Below, piece after piece: positions 42,100-51,456 of a DNA stretch of 64,000 nt. The position numbers were made by a program, and so were the translations under genes. Location of the stretch: positions 3,224,001 through 3,288,000 of the forward strand of contig OZ244877.1 of the NCBI GenBank assembly GCA_965221145.1, read 5' to 3'. The notes under the pieces are model-generated. The model was given only the letters and a program-made list of their open reading frames with translations, did not search any database and was not told where the DNA came from. Each line of letters begins with the position of its first letter. Within the stretch, counting starts at the first letter, position 1. Source of the DNA: Bin5 sp965221145 (GTDB taxonomy: Bacteria > Chloroflexota > Anaerolineae > Caldilineales > Caldilineaceae).

Positions 42100-42238
42100 G
42101 GCTTCTTGCGTTCGTTTCCCGTAGAGTTGTGGGGCGCGGTCGTTCGAGGGCTGGGTCACTCTGGTGCAGCGGGCAAAACATGAATTCAGCAGGCCATTGA
42201 GCGCCCAAGCGCGACAGCCCCCCGGAGGAACTGAAGCA

Positions 42239-42790
42239 ATGAGCTACGACGGACGAACCTATCGAGTTGCCATCGGAGAGAGTGAACGCGAGTTGCCGAT
42301 TTTTGAGGTGGCTCCAGGTGTCAAGATCGCCATTTTCAACATGCTGGGCGATACGGAAATCGTCGAAATTGCGGCAAAGATGTTGGCGCGGGATGTGCCG
42401 ACCGACGCCCATGTTATCCTGGCGCCGGAGGTGAAAGCGGTGCCTCTGGGCCATGCGCTGTCGGTTGCAACCGGTCTCCCGCTTGTGGTCGTGCGCAAAG
42501 TTCGCAAGCCGTACATGGTCAACTGCCTGGAAACCGAAGTGGTCAGCATCACCTCCGGCCAGCCGCAGACGCTATACATTGACGGCAAAGACCTGGCGCT
42601 GATCAAAGGGAAGCAGGCGCTGCTGGTTGACGATGTTGTCAGCACAGGCAGCACGCTGAAGGGGCTGCGCACGCTGGTCGGAGCGGCCGGCGGGCAGATT
42701 GCCGGCGAGATGGCCGTCTTCACTGAAGGCGATCCCGCCGCCTGGGAGCAGATCACCGCGCTGGGCAATCTGCCAATTTTCACCGACTAG
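42239..42790 (+). CDS. Phosphoribosyltransferase (adenine phosphoribosyltransferase-like)
   Basis: A 183-aa type I PRTase; ATG at 42239 follows CCGGAGGAACTGAAGC, a good ribosome site. PRPP-binding motif ALLVDDVVSTGSTLKGL; VILAPEVKAVPLGHALSVATGLPLVVVRK resembles the adenine PRTase hood and base region. Substrate adenine is most likely, xanthine or another base possible. Members salvage purines. It is followed after 69 bp by prfA, perhaps transcribed together. Confidence 0.82.
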   Translation: MSYDGRTYRVAIGESERELPIFEVAPGVKIAIFNMLGDTEIVEIAAKMLARDVPTDAHVILAPEVKAVPLGHALSVATGLPLVVVRKVRKPYMVNCLETEVVSITSGQPQTLYIDGKDLALIKGKQALLVDDVVSTGSTLKGLRTLVGAAGGQIAGEMAVFTEGDPAAWEQITALGNLPIFTD

Positions 42791-42859
42791 CGATGTGCGG
42801 GTGACGTCCTCTCGAAGATCATCCGTTATTGGAAGCGCCGGGATGCTACCTGTAAGCCT

Positions 42860-43942
42860 ATGATTCTGACTGAACAACTGTCGCGAGTTGAAGAGCGTTT
42901 TGAAGAGTTGGATCGACTGATGGCCGACCCGGACGTGCTGTCCGATTACACGCGCGTTTTGGAGTTGGCCCAGGAGCGCAGCAATCTTGAAGAGTTGGTC
43001 GGCGCCTTCAGGCAATACCAGGATTTGCAGAATCAGCTGGCCGACAGTCGCGCGCTGCTGGCAGAGAACGAAGACCCGGAACTGGCCGAACTGGCCGAGT
43101 TGGAGATCGCCGAACTTGAGCCGCAGACGGCGAAGCTTGAAGATGAACTGCACCGTATGCTTCTGCCCAAAGACCGCAACGACGATAAAAATGTGATCGT
43201 CGAGATCCGCGCCGGCGCGGGCGGTGACGAGGCCGGCCTGTTCGCGGCCGATCTGTTGCGCATGTATACGCGTTGGGCCGATGACCACAAGTTCAAGACC
43301 GATATCATGAGCTCCAGCGAGACCGGCGTGGGAGGCATCAAGGAAGCGATACTTGAGGTGCGGGGCAGCGGCGCTTACAGCCGTCTGAAGTATGAGTCGG
43401 GCGTCCATCGCGTCCAACGCGTGCCTACTACAGAGAGCCAGGGGCGCGTGCATACCAGTGCCGCGACCGTAGCCGTGTTGCCGGAGGCCGAAGACGTAGA
43501 GATCGAAGTCAACGCCCATGAGATGAAGGTCGATGTCTTCCGCAGCAGCGGTCCCGGTGGACAGAGCGTCAATACGACCGATTCGGCGGTGCGCCTTACG
43601 CATCTGCCAACCGGTCTTGTCATCAGTTGCCAGGACGAAAAGAGCCAACTCCAAAACAAGCTGAAGGCCATACGCATCCTGAAAACGAAGCTGTATGACC
43701 TCGAGATGCAGCGCCAGTTGGACGATATGGGCGCAGCCCGGCGCAGCCAAGTTGGGTCAGGCGACCGCAGCGAGAAAATCCGCACCTACAACTTCCCACA
43801 GGGCCGCGTAACCGATCATCGAACAAAAAAGACCCTCTTCCGTTTGGATGCGGTGCTGGATGGCGATCTGGACGAGTTTATCACCGAGCTGGCTGCTTAT
43901 GAGCAGACGCAGCAATTGCAGGCCATGAGTGAAGAAGCTTAA
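42860..43942 (+). CDS. prfA: Peptide chain release factor 1
   Basis: A 360-aa release factor recognising UAA and UAG. The GGQ motif is GSGPGGQSVNTTDSAVRLTH. The codon-recognition motif PxT is in RVQRVPTTESQGRVHTSAATVAV, marking RF1 rather than RF2. N-terminal helical domain and central domains are complete, with the expected length. prmC, encoding the methyltransferase for its GGQ glutamine, begins 3 bp after its stop. Confidence 0.96.
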   Translation: MILTEQLSRVEERFEELDRLMADPDVLSDYTRVLELAQERSNLEELVGAFRQYQDLQNQLADSRALLAENEDPELAELAELEIAELEPQTAKLEDELHRMLLPKDRNDDKNVIVEIRAGAGGDEAGLFAADLLRMYTRWADDHKFKTDIMSSSETGVGGIKEAILEVRGSGAYSRLKYESGVHRVQRVPTTESQGRVHTSAATVAVLPEAEDVEIEVNAHEMKVDVFRSSGPGGQSVNTTDSAVRLTHLPTGLVISCQDEKSQLQNKLKAIRILKTKLYDLEMQRQLDDMGAARRSQVGSGDRSEKIRTYNFPQGRVTDHRTKKTLFRLDAVLDGDLDEFITELAAYEQTQQLQAMSEEA

Positions 43943-43945
43943 AGT

Positions 43946-44983
43946 ATGTTTGAGCAAAAAGAGAGTTTTCAAGGGAAGGGCAATCTCCTCCCCTATCTGA
44001 CCACGTATGACGCAGACGGGGCGCAGAATGAGCGCAGGCAACGGGCGGGTCAACAGGAGCCGCGTCTGGATGAGGACACCCGTTCTCAGGACAGTCCGCT
44101 CAATGACCCATTTCAATGGAGCTTGACGCCGGGCACGCCTGTAGGCCGTGCGCTGGTTTCGGCAGCCCAACGGCTGAGCGAATCGGGGAGCGAGACGGCA
44201 GGGCTGGATTCACAGGTGCTGCTGGCGCATGTGTTAGAGCGAAATCGCAGCTGGCTCTTCGCCTACCACGACCATGAACTCAGTCAACAGGAGTGTCGCA
44301 GCTACGCAGATCTGATCACGCGACGTAGGCGGCGGGAGCCGGTCGCCTATCTGCTGGGGCGCAAGGAATTCTACGGACTGGAGTTTGCCGTGGATCGGCG
44401 CGTTCTGATTCCGCGGCCGGAGACGGAACTGCTGGTCGATCTTGTGCTGGCCCAGATCAGCGACCGCCCCCAAACGCAGGTTGTAGCCGATGTTGGCACC
44501 GGCAGCGGCGCGATCGCCATCACCATCGCCGTCCATGCTCCTGAAGCGAAAGTCTATGGCGTTGACATCAGCCGCGATGCGCTTGACGTGGCGGAGGAAA
44601 ATAAGCGCCGCCTCATACCGGAGGGCGGGCCTCTGTTCATGGAAGGCGATCTCTTGAATCCGCTGCCGGAACCGGCCGATGTGATTGTAGCGAACCTTCC
44701 TTACATCGCCGATGAAGAATACTCCGGTCTGCAATCGGACGTGCGAGATTACGAGCCGCGCCTGGCATTGCAGGCCGGCGCCGAAGGGTTGGATCTGATC
44801 AAGCGTCTGTTGGAGCAACTTGCCGACAAGGTACGCGCCAACGGCGCCGTGCTGCTGGAAATCTCGCCCAGGCAGGGGGAGGTCGTGCAGAGGTTGGCGC
44901 AGGAGCTGCGCCCCAAGCCATCCTACATCGGCCTGCGCCGCGACTACAGTGGCCTCGTGCGCATGGTAACGCTTGAATACTGA
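43946..44983 (+). CDS. prmC: Release factor glutamine methyltransferase PrmC
   Basis: A 345-aa SAM-dependent methyltransferase that modifies the GGQ glutamine of RF1. Catalytic NPPY-type motif is VIVANLPYIADEEYSG. Motif I is VADVGTGSGAIAITIAV. The N-terminal helical domain (LLAHVLERNRSWLFAYHDHELS) is present, and before it there are about 60 extra low-complexity acidic residues (residues 1-60), making it longer than the usual 280-290 aa. A later start is possible, so the extension may not be translated. Directly follows prfA. Confidence 0.93.
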   Translation: MFEQKESFQGKGNLLPYLTTYDADGAQNERRQRAGQQEPRLDEDTRSQDSPLNDPFQWSLTPGTPVGRALVSAAQRLSESGSETAGLDSQVLLAHVLERNRSWLFAYHDHELSQQECRSYADLITRRRRREPVAYLLGRKEFYGLEFAVDRRVLIPRPETELLVDLVLAQISDRPQTQVVADVGTGSGAIAITIAVHAPEAKVYGVDISRDALDVAEENKRRLIPEGGPLFMEGDLLNPLPEPADVIVANLPYIADEEYSGLQSDVRDYEPRLALQAGAEGLDLIKRLLEQLADKVRANGAVLLEISPRQGEVVQRLAQELRPKPSYIGLRRDYSGLVRMVTLEY

Positions 44984-45047
44984 CAGGCGCCTTCCTCAGG
45001 AAAACCTCTGGGCCATGACAGCGCCCCTTGGTACAACAGCTTCCACC

Positions 45048-45078
45048 AGTCTCCCGTCTCTTTGCGGGAGACTTTCTA
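45048..45078 (+). terminator. Hairpin terminator or attenuator between prmC and the HAD gene
   Basis: AGTCTCCCG (45048-45056), an 8-nt loop, then CGGGAGACT (45065-45073), a perfect 9-bp stem followed by TTTCT. It lies 65 bp after prmC and 19 bp before the next start codon, so it may end the prfA-prmC transcript or attenuate the downstream gene. Confidence 0.5.
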
Positions 45079-45096
45079 TGCAAAGACGAAACTGAA

Positions 45097-45963
45097 ATGC
45101 AGAGCAAATTCGAACTGGTCGTTCTGGATATGGACGGCACGATCTACGGCAGGCAGTTCGCGGGCGGATTCTCGCCGCGCGTGCGCCGCGCCATCGCTGC
45201 AACGCAACAAGCCGGGACGCCGGTCACGATCGCCACGGGACGCATCTTCGATTTCGTGCGTAGAGTTGCCCCGGGCTTGGGCGTCACGTTGCCTGTGATT
45301 ACGGCACAGGGCGCGGTGATCGGGGATCCGATCAGCGGCGACCTGCTACACGAGGCGCTGATCCCGCCGAAAACGGCGCGTAACGTGGCGGAATGGGCCG
45401 ATTCCGAGGATCGCACGACTGTCTTCTATCTCAACGAGTCCGGTGGATGCACGCGGCTGGTGCAGAACGGCTTCAACACAACCAATGGCAGCGGGGGCTG
45501 GGAGGGTTGGGACAGCGCGACCTATGATCATTGGTTCGGCAGCCCCAGGGAGATCCACACGAGCTTGGCGGAAGTTCTGCGCGATGCCGGCGTCCGCCCA
45601 CTGAAATTCATCACTGTCAACGATCACACACAGGAGCTTGACCTGACGTCGGCGCTACAGTTGCGCTTCGGCGGCAAAGTTCACATGAGCCGATCCCACC
45701 AGTTGCTGGTGGAGGGCACCGCGCCGACCGCCAACAAAGGCCACGGTCTCAGGTTGTTGACGGAGCGGCTCGGCATTGACCCAGAACGGGTGCTCGCCAT
45801 CGGCGACAACGAGAATGACATTCCCATGCTGCGTGCGGCCGGGTTCGCCGTATGTATGGGCCAGGCCACTGCGGTTGTGCAGGCCGAGGCCGATTGGGTC
45901 GCGCCGACGCTTGAAGAGGACGGCGCCGCCGTGGCGTTGGAACGGCTGGTTCTGCAGAGGTAG
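45097..45963 (+). CDS. HAD-superfamily hydrolase, Cof subfamily
   Basis: A 288-aa phosphatase with start at 45097 (MQSKFELVVLDMDGT). Motif I is LDMDGTIYG (nucleophile and acid Asp), motif II TIATGR, and motif IV RVLAIGDNENDIPMLRAAG with the two Asp of Mg2+ binding. The cap is of the C2 (Cof) type. Members dephosphorylate sugar phosphates or flavin intermediates; substrate unknown. A hairpin precedes the gene. Confidence 0.9.
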   Translation: MQSKFELVVLDMDGTIYGRQFAGGFSPRVRRAIAATQQAGTPVTIATGRIFDFVRRVAPGLGVTLPVITAQGAVIGDPISGDLLHEALIPPKTARNVAEWADSEDRTTVFYLNESGGCTRLVQNGFNTTNGSGGWEGWDSATYDHWFGSPREIHTSLAEVLRDAGVRPLKFITVNDHTQELDLTSALQLRFGGKVHMSRSHQLLVEGTAPTANKGHGLRLLTERLGIDPERVLAIGDNENDIPMLRAAGFAVCMGQATAVVQAEADWVAPTLEEDGAAVALERLVLQR

Positions 45964-46012
45964 CTGGAAGCGGGCATCCGCATTCCTACCGTGTTGACCG
46001 GGTAAAATGCGG

Positions 46013-46159
46013 GGTAGTGGTCGAATCGTAAGTGATCTGGCAATCCGGATGCATGGACATTCTTGTCCGTGCATCCGCGAATCATGGCAATCTCCGAACT
46101 GCAACAATTACAGTTCAGACACAGACTTTGCCCTCACCACTTACTTTGTGACCACTACC
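46013..46159. mobile_element. 147-bp MITE, copy 2
   Basis: The same length as copy 1 (8137-8283) and nearly identical in sequence. Ends GGTAGTGGTCGAATCGTAAG and (inverse) GGTAGTGGTCACAAAGTAAG. The central hairpin is more complete here: GGATGCA-T-GGACA-TTCT-TGTCC-G-TGCATCC. No target duplication is visible, so it may be old or rearranged. Inserted 51 bp after the HAD gene. Confidence 0.83.
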
Positions 46160-46484
46160 AACAATTGTAAGGGAACCGGTTGGGAACCTCGCCGCGTGGT
46201 TCGGGGCCAGCACCGGGGCTTTGAAATGAAAGGCCGCCCCACGCGCATCGTTGAGCAGATGGCCCAGTTCTGGGATGTTTTCGCCCAGGCGCGGCAGTTT
46301 CGCTGCTTCCCAGTGCCCCGCGGTTGGTGACATCCCCTCCCCCTGGGAACGCCGGCATCTCGCCACCAATATCAGAAGCGGCTACCCTTGACGCAGACGG
46401 ATCCTGTACCACACTCAAAAGGAAGCACGCCAGCTCAGTTACATAGCCGCCAAGAGTTGCACTGGCTTGCTACTTCTGCGACAA
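46160..46484. other. Intergenic stretch without a supported gene
   Basis: About 325 bp between the MITE and the TetR promoter region. Both strands have short frames only. Minus-strand text such as ENIPELGHLLNDARGAAF hints at an old coding remnant, but nothing is recognised. Confidence 0.5.
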
Positions 46485-46514
46485 TTGGACAAAGTATTTT
46501 TTTCGCTGACATTT

Positions 46515-46528
46515 CGACTGACCAGTCG
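46515..46528. promoter_or_regulatory. Palindromic operator, probably for the TetR regulator
   Basis: CGACTG-AC-CAGTCG, perfect 6-bp arms, ends 30 bp before the TetR start codon. A weak -35-like TTGGAC is at 46485-46490, so repressor binding here would block transcription of the tetR-menF region. Autoregulation is typical for the family but is inferred. Confidence 0.5.
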
Positions 46529-46557
46529 GTTTACTAACGCTTTGGCGCAGGGACTCC

Positions 46558-47157
46558 ATGACCGAGAAGCCAGTTCGCAGTCCTGAATCGACCCGTGAAC
46601 GCATCCTCGATGCCGCCCTGAACGTCTTCAGCCACAAGGGCTATCACGATACAAGGCTGGACGAAATCGTCGCCGAATCCAGCACGTCCAAAGGCTCGAT
46701 CTACTTCCACTTTCCCAACAAAGAGCGCCTCTTTCTGGCGCTGGTGGAGAAGTTCGCCGATCTCATCGAACGTCGGGCCATTGAAGCGATTGAGCAGCAT
46801 ACCAGCCCGATGGCCAAGGTCGAGGCCGCGCTGGAGGCTTGCCTGGAGGCGTTTAGCCGCTACCGCCGTCCGGCAAAGGTGATGCTGGTCCATGCTGCAG
46901 GGCTGGGGACGATCTTTGAGGAGAAACGGCTTGAGATAAACGAGCGCTTCGCCCGTCTGATCCGCATCTACCTGGACGAGGCGGTCGCCGCTGGCGAGAT
47001 CGAAGCAGTCGACACCGACGTGATCGCCTATGCCTGGATGGGAAGCATCTATCAACTGACTATCCGCTGGGTCTATAGCGGAGAACCGGCGCCTGAGCGC
47101 ATCGTCAGCACGCTTGTGCCAATGCTGCTGCGCAGTGTGAATTTCAGACCGAAGTGA
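46558..47157 (+). CDS. TetR/AcrR-family transcriptional regulator
   Basis: A 199-aa repressor. The N-terminal helix-turn-helix is RERILDAALNVFSHKGYHDTRLDEIVAESSTSKGSIYFHFPNKERLF, the standard TetR signature. The C-terminal helical domain (residues 60-199) binds an unknown ligand. The palindrome 30 bp upstream is a good operator candidate. Menaquinone genes follow after 72 bp on the same strand, so it may regulate them, or only itself. Ligand not predictable. Confidence 0.88.
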   Translation: MTEKPVRSPESTRERILDAALNVFSHKGYHDTRLDEIVAESSTSKGSIYFHFPNKERLFLALVEKFADLIERRAIEAIEQHTSPMAKVEAALEACLEAFSRYRRPAKVMLVHAAGLGTIFEEKRLEINERFARLIRIYLDEAVAAGEIEAVDTDVIAYAWMGSIYQLTIRWVYSGEPAPERIVSTLVPMLLRSVNFRPK

Positions 47158-47229
47158 GCAATGCGTATTTCGCAATGTGTATTGCGCAGCTTGTAAGAGA
47201 GAATTGGGAGTTGAACAGGATATACTTCG

Positions 47230-48744
47230 ATGGCGAGGCAGACTCTAGTTGATGGGGCGGCTCAGAATCTCGCTCCTGCGTATCCCAATCGCAATGATTG
47301 GTTGGACTTCGGCGACGATGCAGGCGGCGACGAATACGATGTGGCGCGCCATGGCCGCCTTGTGAGCGCCAGCCGTCAAGTGGCGGGTCTACCGGTGGAA
47401 CTTTTTTTGCATGCCGCAGAGGGACAGGAGCGATTCTTCTGGCGCGACGGTCGCAAGGGCACTGCCTTCGCGGGAATGGGGGTGGCCGCCCATCTGATGG
47501 GCTATGGCCGCAGTCGCATTTCCGCCATCCAGCGTCAGGCCGGTGAACTGTTCGCCCATGCCGAAACGGGGACTGCCGATCGCCATCAGCAGGCGCCCAG
47601 GTCAGCGTTGGCGCAGCCTCGACTCTTCGGCGGATTCTCTTTTCGTGAGACGTTTACGCCCGATGTGGTCTGGACCGGCTTCCATCCGGCCCACTTCATC
47701 CTGCCCCACTACCAGATGGTGACGCAAGGAGAGAAGAGTTGGTTGACGATCAACGCTCTGCTGCCCCCGGAGGAGAAGGCGTCGACCAATTTGCCTTTGC
47801 TACAGGAGGCCCTGGACATTCGGATTGAGTTGCTGAAAAAGGCCGAGGTTGTCCACGAAACCGAGCCGAACGGGACGAATTCCGGGGCCGGGCTTGAAGG
47901 GCTTGGAGGCGTGGAGATTGATTATCCGCTGCCCTACGGTGAATGGGCGCGGATGATCGAAAAGGCCCAGCGGGAATTCGCGGCCACGCCGCTACAAAAG
48001 GTCGTCCTCTCCCGCATCGCGCAGTTGCTCGCGCCGCAGCCGATCGGTATCTTACCCGCGTTGACCCATCTGTGCGCCCGCTACCCGCAATGCTACAGTT
48101 TTCTGTTCGAACCGCAGCCGGGCCACGCCTTTTTGGGCGCGACACCGGAACTGCTTGTGCGCGTGCAGAGGGCGGAGTTGGAAACGATGGCCCTGGCCGG
48201 TTCCATCCAGCGGGGCGAGACCGCGACGGAAGACGCGGACCTAGCCAATGCGCTGCTGGCCTCGGCCAAGGACCGCCATGAGCACAGCCTGGTGGTCAAC
48301 GCGCTGCGTCGGCGCTTGGAGCCGCTTGCCAGCCAGCTCACCGTCGCCAACGAGCCGACCGTGCTGACGCTCAGCAATATACAGCACCTACATACACCGG
48401 TCAAAGCCAGGCTCAAAAGGCAGGATGGCGTGCTGCCTCTGGTCAAAGCTCTTCACCCAACGCCGGCAATGGGTGGAACACCACGCGAACTGGCGCTTGA
48501 TTTTATCCAGGTGCATGAACCGACCCTGCGTGGCTGGTACGCGGCGCCGGTAGGATGGATCGATTGCAGCATGGAGGGCGCATTTGCCGTCGCCATCCGC
48601 TCGGCCGTCGTGCAGAAAGAGCGTGCCTGGGCCTACGCCGGGGCCGGCATCGTCGTCGATTCCGTCCCGCAAAAGGAGTGGGATGAGACGGGATGGAAGT
48701 TTCAACCGATAATCAATTCTGTGGTTGGTAGTCAGCCGTTATGA
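47230..48744 (+). CDS. menF: Isochorismate synthase MenF
   Basis: A 504-aa chorismate-utilising enzyme, converting chorismate to isochorismate in menaquinone synthesis. C-terminal conserved blocks: KVVLSRIAQL, FLGATPELLVRV, TMALAGSIQRGET, HEHSLVVNALRRRLEPL, VKALHPTPAMGGTPRELALDF, and GWYAAPVGWIDCSMEGAFAVAIRSAVV with Mg2+-binding Glu. The N-terminal 200 residues are poorly conserved as usual. Its stop overlaps the menD start (ATGA). MenF rather than salicylate synthase because menD, menB and menE follow. Confidence 0.93.
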   Translation: MARQTLVDGAAQNLAPAYPNRNDWLDFGDDAGGDEYDVARHGRLVSASRQVAGLPVELFLHAAEGQERFFWRDGRKGTAFAGMGVAAHLMGYGRSRISAIQRQAGELFAHAETGTADRHQQAPRSALAQPRLFGGFSFRETFTPDVVWTGFHPAHFILPHYQMVTQGEKSWLTINALLPPEEKASTNLPLLQEALDIRIELLKKAEVVHETEPNGTNSGAGLEGLGGVEIDYPLPYGEWARMIEKAQREFAATPLQKVVLSRIAQLLAPQPIGILPALTHLCARYPQCYSFLFEPQPGHAFLGATPELLVRVQRAELETMALAGSIQRGETATEDADLANALLASAKDRHEHSLVVNALRRRLEPLASQLTVANEPTVLTLSNIQHLHTPVKARLKRQDGVLPLVKALHPTPAMGGTPRELALDFIQVHEPTLRGWYAAPVGWIDCSMEGAFAVAIRSAVVQKERAWAYAGAGIVVDSVPQKEWDETGWKFQPIINSVVGSQPL

Positions 48745-50549
48745 GAGAGGCTCTGCCCGGTCCCAACGCGAATCTGCTTTTTTCCGAAACGCTAGTCAGC
48801 GGTCTGGCGAATGCGGGTATGCAGGCCGTCTGCCTTGCGCCCGGCTCCCGTTCGACACCGCTGGCGCTGGCCTTCGATGCCCACCCCGGCATAGAGACAT
48901 TTCTACATCTGGACGAGCGTTGCGCCAGCTTCTTTGCCTTGGGGATGGCGCAAGCCAGCGGTCGGCCTGTCGCCCTGGTCTGCACCTCCGGCACCGCGAC
49001 GGTGGAGTTCCATGCGGCGGTCGTGGAGGCGCGGATGGCCGGTGTGCCGCTGCTCCTGCTGACGGCTGATCGGCCGCCGGAATTGCGTCACAGCGGCGCC
49101 AACCAGACGATAGACCAGGTCAAGATGTACGGGGATCATATCCTGTGGGCGGTGGATGCCGCGCTGCCGCAGGACGACCCGCCTGAAGTGGCGCTGCGTA
49201 ACCTGCGCACGCTAGCGGCCAGGGCCTATGCCACTGCCGACGGATTGCGCAGAGGGCCGGTGCATATCAATCTTCCTTTCCGCAAGCCGTTGGAACCACC
49301 TGCGCCCTATCGACCCAATTTCGACAGTGCAGAGACGCAAGAAGAGAGCGAAGTCCCATCTCACGCCTTACACTTTGCTCCTCACACCTCGATCCGGCGG
49401 GGCGTCCTACTGCCTACAGCAGAGCAGATCGACGAGGTGGCCGCGCTGATTTCAGCGCACGAGCGAGGCTGGATCGTCTGCGGCCCTTGGGCTGGCCGCG
49501 CCCCCAGCGCGCTGGTCGATGCGATAGCGGAACTTGCACGGAGTACGGGATATCCCATTTTCGCCGATCCGCTGTCCGGTCTGCGCTTTGGACCCCATGC
49601 CGCGTCCGCGCCGGTGGTCGGCAGCTATGAGAGCTTTTTGCAACTTCCACCGAGCTTCGAGCCGCCCGAGGTCGTGGTTCGATTCGGCGCCGTGCCTACA
49701 TCAAAGCACCTGAACGACTATTTGGATCGCACCGCGCCGCCCTACCAGATCCACGTGCGCAGCAACGGCGTCTGGGCGGACGACAGCCACCGCGTGCGCT
49801 ATTTCTTGCAAGTGGACGAGACGGAGTTCTGTCGGCGCCTGGCAGAACGGAGTGATCGGGGCATGGGCAGGTGGTGCGCGACTGTGCTTGCAGACGACCG
49901 GCGTTGTGACCGCCGCCAGACGCTGTATCTGCGAGAAAACTGGTTCGACGCGGCAGTCGTCCCTACGGTTGTAGAGGCGCTTCCGTCCGGCGCCAATCTG
50001 TTTGTCGGCAACAGTTTGCCGGTGCGCCATGTGGACCAGTTTGCTAAGCCCAATCAAAAACAGCTTCACGTATACGGTAACCGCGGGGCCAGCGGCATAG
50101 ATGGCGTGGTCTCCAGCGCGCTGGGCGTGGCGGCAGCGGAACGGTCCACGCCGATGCTCCTGCTCATCGGTGATGTCAGCTTCTACCATGATATGAACGG
50201 ACTACTGGCCGTTCGCAACCTCAGTTTGGGCAACGTCACAATCGTCCTGCTCCACAATGATGGCGGCGGTGTCTTCCGTCGGCTGCCGATCGCGCAGGGC
50301 CATGCTCAGTTCGAGCGGCTGTTCCTGACGCCCCATGGCCTGGATTTCGCACAAGCGGCAGCAATGTACGGCCTCGACCATGTGCTGACAAGCGCAGAGG
50401 ATAGGGCCGCTCTGACCGAAGCACTACGCGCATCGCTTCATTGCGGCAGGCCGACGCTCATCGAACTGAGCACCGACGGCGCACGCGATGAGCGGCTGCG
50501 GCGTGAGTTGGTCAAGACACTCAGAGACAGTAAGGAGAAGACTACGTGA
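48741..50549 (+). CDS. menD: MenD, 2-succinyl-5-enolpyruvyl-6-hydroxy-3-cyclohexene-1-carboxylate synthase
   Basis: A 602-aa thiamine-diphosphate enzyme joining 2-oxoglutarate to isochorismate. N-terminal domain: VSGLANAGMQAVCLAPGSRSTPLALAF and LDERCASFFALGMAQASGRPVALVCTSGTATVEFHAAVVEA. C-terminal ThDP-binding: LLIGDVSFYHDMNGLLAV and VTIVLLHNDGGGVFRRLPIA. Overlaps menF by 4 bp and menB by 4 bp (GTGA). Manganese or magnesium and ThDP are cofactors of the family. Confidence 0.95.
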   Translation: MREALPGPNANLLFSETLVSGLANAGMQAVCLAPGSRSTPLALAFDAHPGIETFLHLDERCASFFALGMAQASGRPVALVCTSGTATVEFHAAVVEARMAGVPLLLLTADRPPELRHSGANQTIDQVKMYGDHILWAVDAALPQDDPPEVALRNLRTLAARAYATADGLRRGPVHINLPFRKPLEPPAPYRPNFDSAETQEESEVPSHALHFAPHTSIRRGVLLPTAEQIDEVAALISAHERGWIVCGPWAGRAPSALVDAIAELARSTGYPIFADPLSGLRFGPHAASAPVVGSYESFLQLPPSFEPPEVVVRFGAVPTSKHLNDYLDRTAPPYQIHVRSNGVWADDSHRVRYFLQVDETEFCRRLAERSDRGMGRWCATVLADDRRCDRRQTLYLRENWFDAAVVPTVVEALPSGANLFVGNSLPVRHVDQFAKPNQKQLHVYGNRGASGIDGVVSSALGVAAAERSTPMLLLIGDVSFYHDMNGLLAVRNLSLGNVTIVLLHNDGGGVFRRLPIAQGHAQFERLFLTPHGLDFAQAAAMYGLDHVLTSAEDRAALTEALRASLHCGRPTLIELSTDGARDERLRRELVKTLRDSKEKTT

Positions 50550-51397
50550 GGATTCCTGACAGCGCCGATTGGCAGAGCGTCGCAGAGTACGGCGACATCA
50601 CCTATCACAAGGCGGACGGCATGGCGCGCATCGCCTTCAACCGCCCGGAGAAACGGAACGCCTTCCGCCCGCAGACCATCGACCAGATGACGGAGGCGTT
50701 TAAGGATGCCTGGGCAGATGACAGTATCGGCGTCGTCCTGCTGACCGGAAACGGACCTTCGCCCAAGGACGGGGTCCACGCCTTTTGTGCCGGGGGCGAC
50801 CAGAATGTGCGCGGCCATGCCGGCTATGTGGATGACAAAGGGGTGGCGCGGCTGAATGTACTTGAACTCCAACGCAACATGCGTACAATGCCCAAGCCGG
50901 TCATCGCGCTGGTGAACGGGTACGCGATCGGCGGCGGACACGTGCTCCACGTGATCTGCGACCTTTCCCTGGCCTCTGAAAACGCCGTCTTTGGCCAGAC
51001 CGGGCCTGTCGTCGGCAGCTTCGACGGCGGCTTTGGCGCTTCCTACCTGGCATCTATCGTCGGCCAGAAGAAGGCGCGCGAGATCTGGTATCTGTGCCGC
51101 CAGTACTCCGCACAGGAAGCTCTGGAGATGGGGCTGGTCAACAAGGTGCTGCCGACGGTGGAAGCGTTGGAACAGGAGGGCGTGGACTGGGCGCAGGAGA
51201 TTTTGCGCAAGTCGCCAATCGCCATTCGTTTCCTCAAGGCCGGATTCAACGCCGATTTGGACGGACAGAGCGGTTTGCAGGTTCTGGCGGGCGACGCCAC
51301 GATGCTCTTTTACATGTCGGAAGAAGGTCAGGAAGGACGCGACGCGTTCAACGAGAGGCGCAAACCGAATTTCAGACAGTTTCCTTGGAGACCTTGA
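50546..51397 (+). CDS. menB: 1,4-dihydroxy-2-naphthoyl-CoA synthase MenB
   Basis: A 283-aa crotonase-fold enzyme cyclising o-succinylbenzoyl-CoA. Start GTG at 50546 overlaps the menD stop. Oxyanion-hole blocks FCAGGDQNVRGH and VNGYAIGGGHVLHVICDL; GQTGPVVGSFDGGFGASYL carries the Gly of bicarbonate-type MenB; the C-terminal YMSEEGQEGRDAFNERRKPNFRQFPW is typical. Length standard. 59 bp before menE. Confidence 0.95.
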   Translation: MRIPDSADWQSVAEYGDITYHKADGMARIAFNRPEKRNAFRPQTIDQMTEAFKDAWADDSIGVVLLTGNGPSPKDGVHAFCAGGDQNVRGHAGYVDDKGVARLNVLELQRNMRTMPKPVIALVNGYAIGGGHVLHVICDLSLASENAVFGQTGPVVGSFDGGFGASYLASIVGQKKAREIWYLCRQYSAQEALEMGLVNKVLPTVEALEQEGVDWAQEILRKSPIAIRFLKAGFNADLDGQSGLQVLAGDATMLFYMSEEGQEGRDAFNERRKPNFRQFPWRP

Positions 51398-51456
51398 GAG
51401 AGACCAGCTGGCTCACTACCCTATTGCTTGTTTCCTAGTGCGAGCACATCCGATCG

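Noticed and set aside
46007..46330. Open frame spanning the second MITE and downstream spacer
   Set aside because: It is mostly MITE sequence and lacks a ribosome site or known domain.
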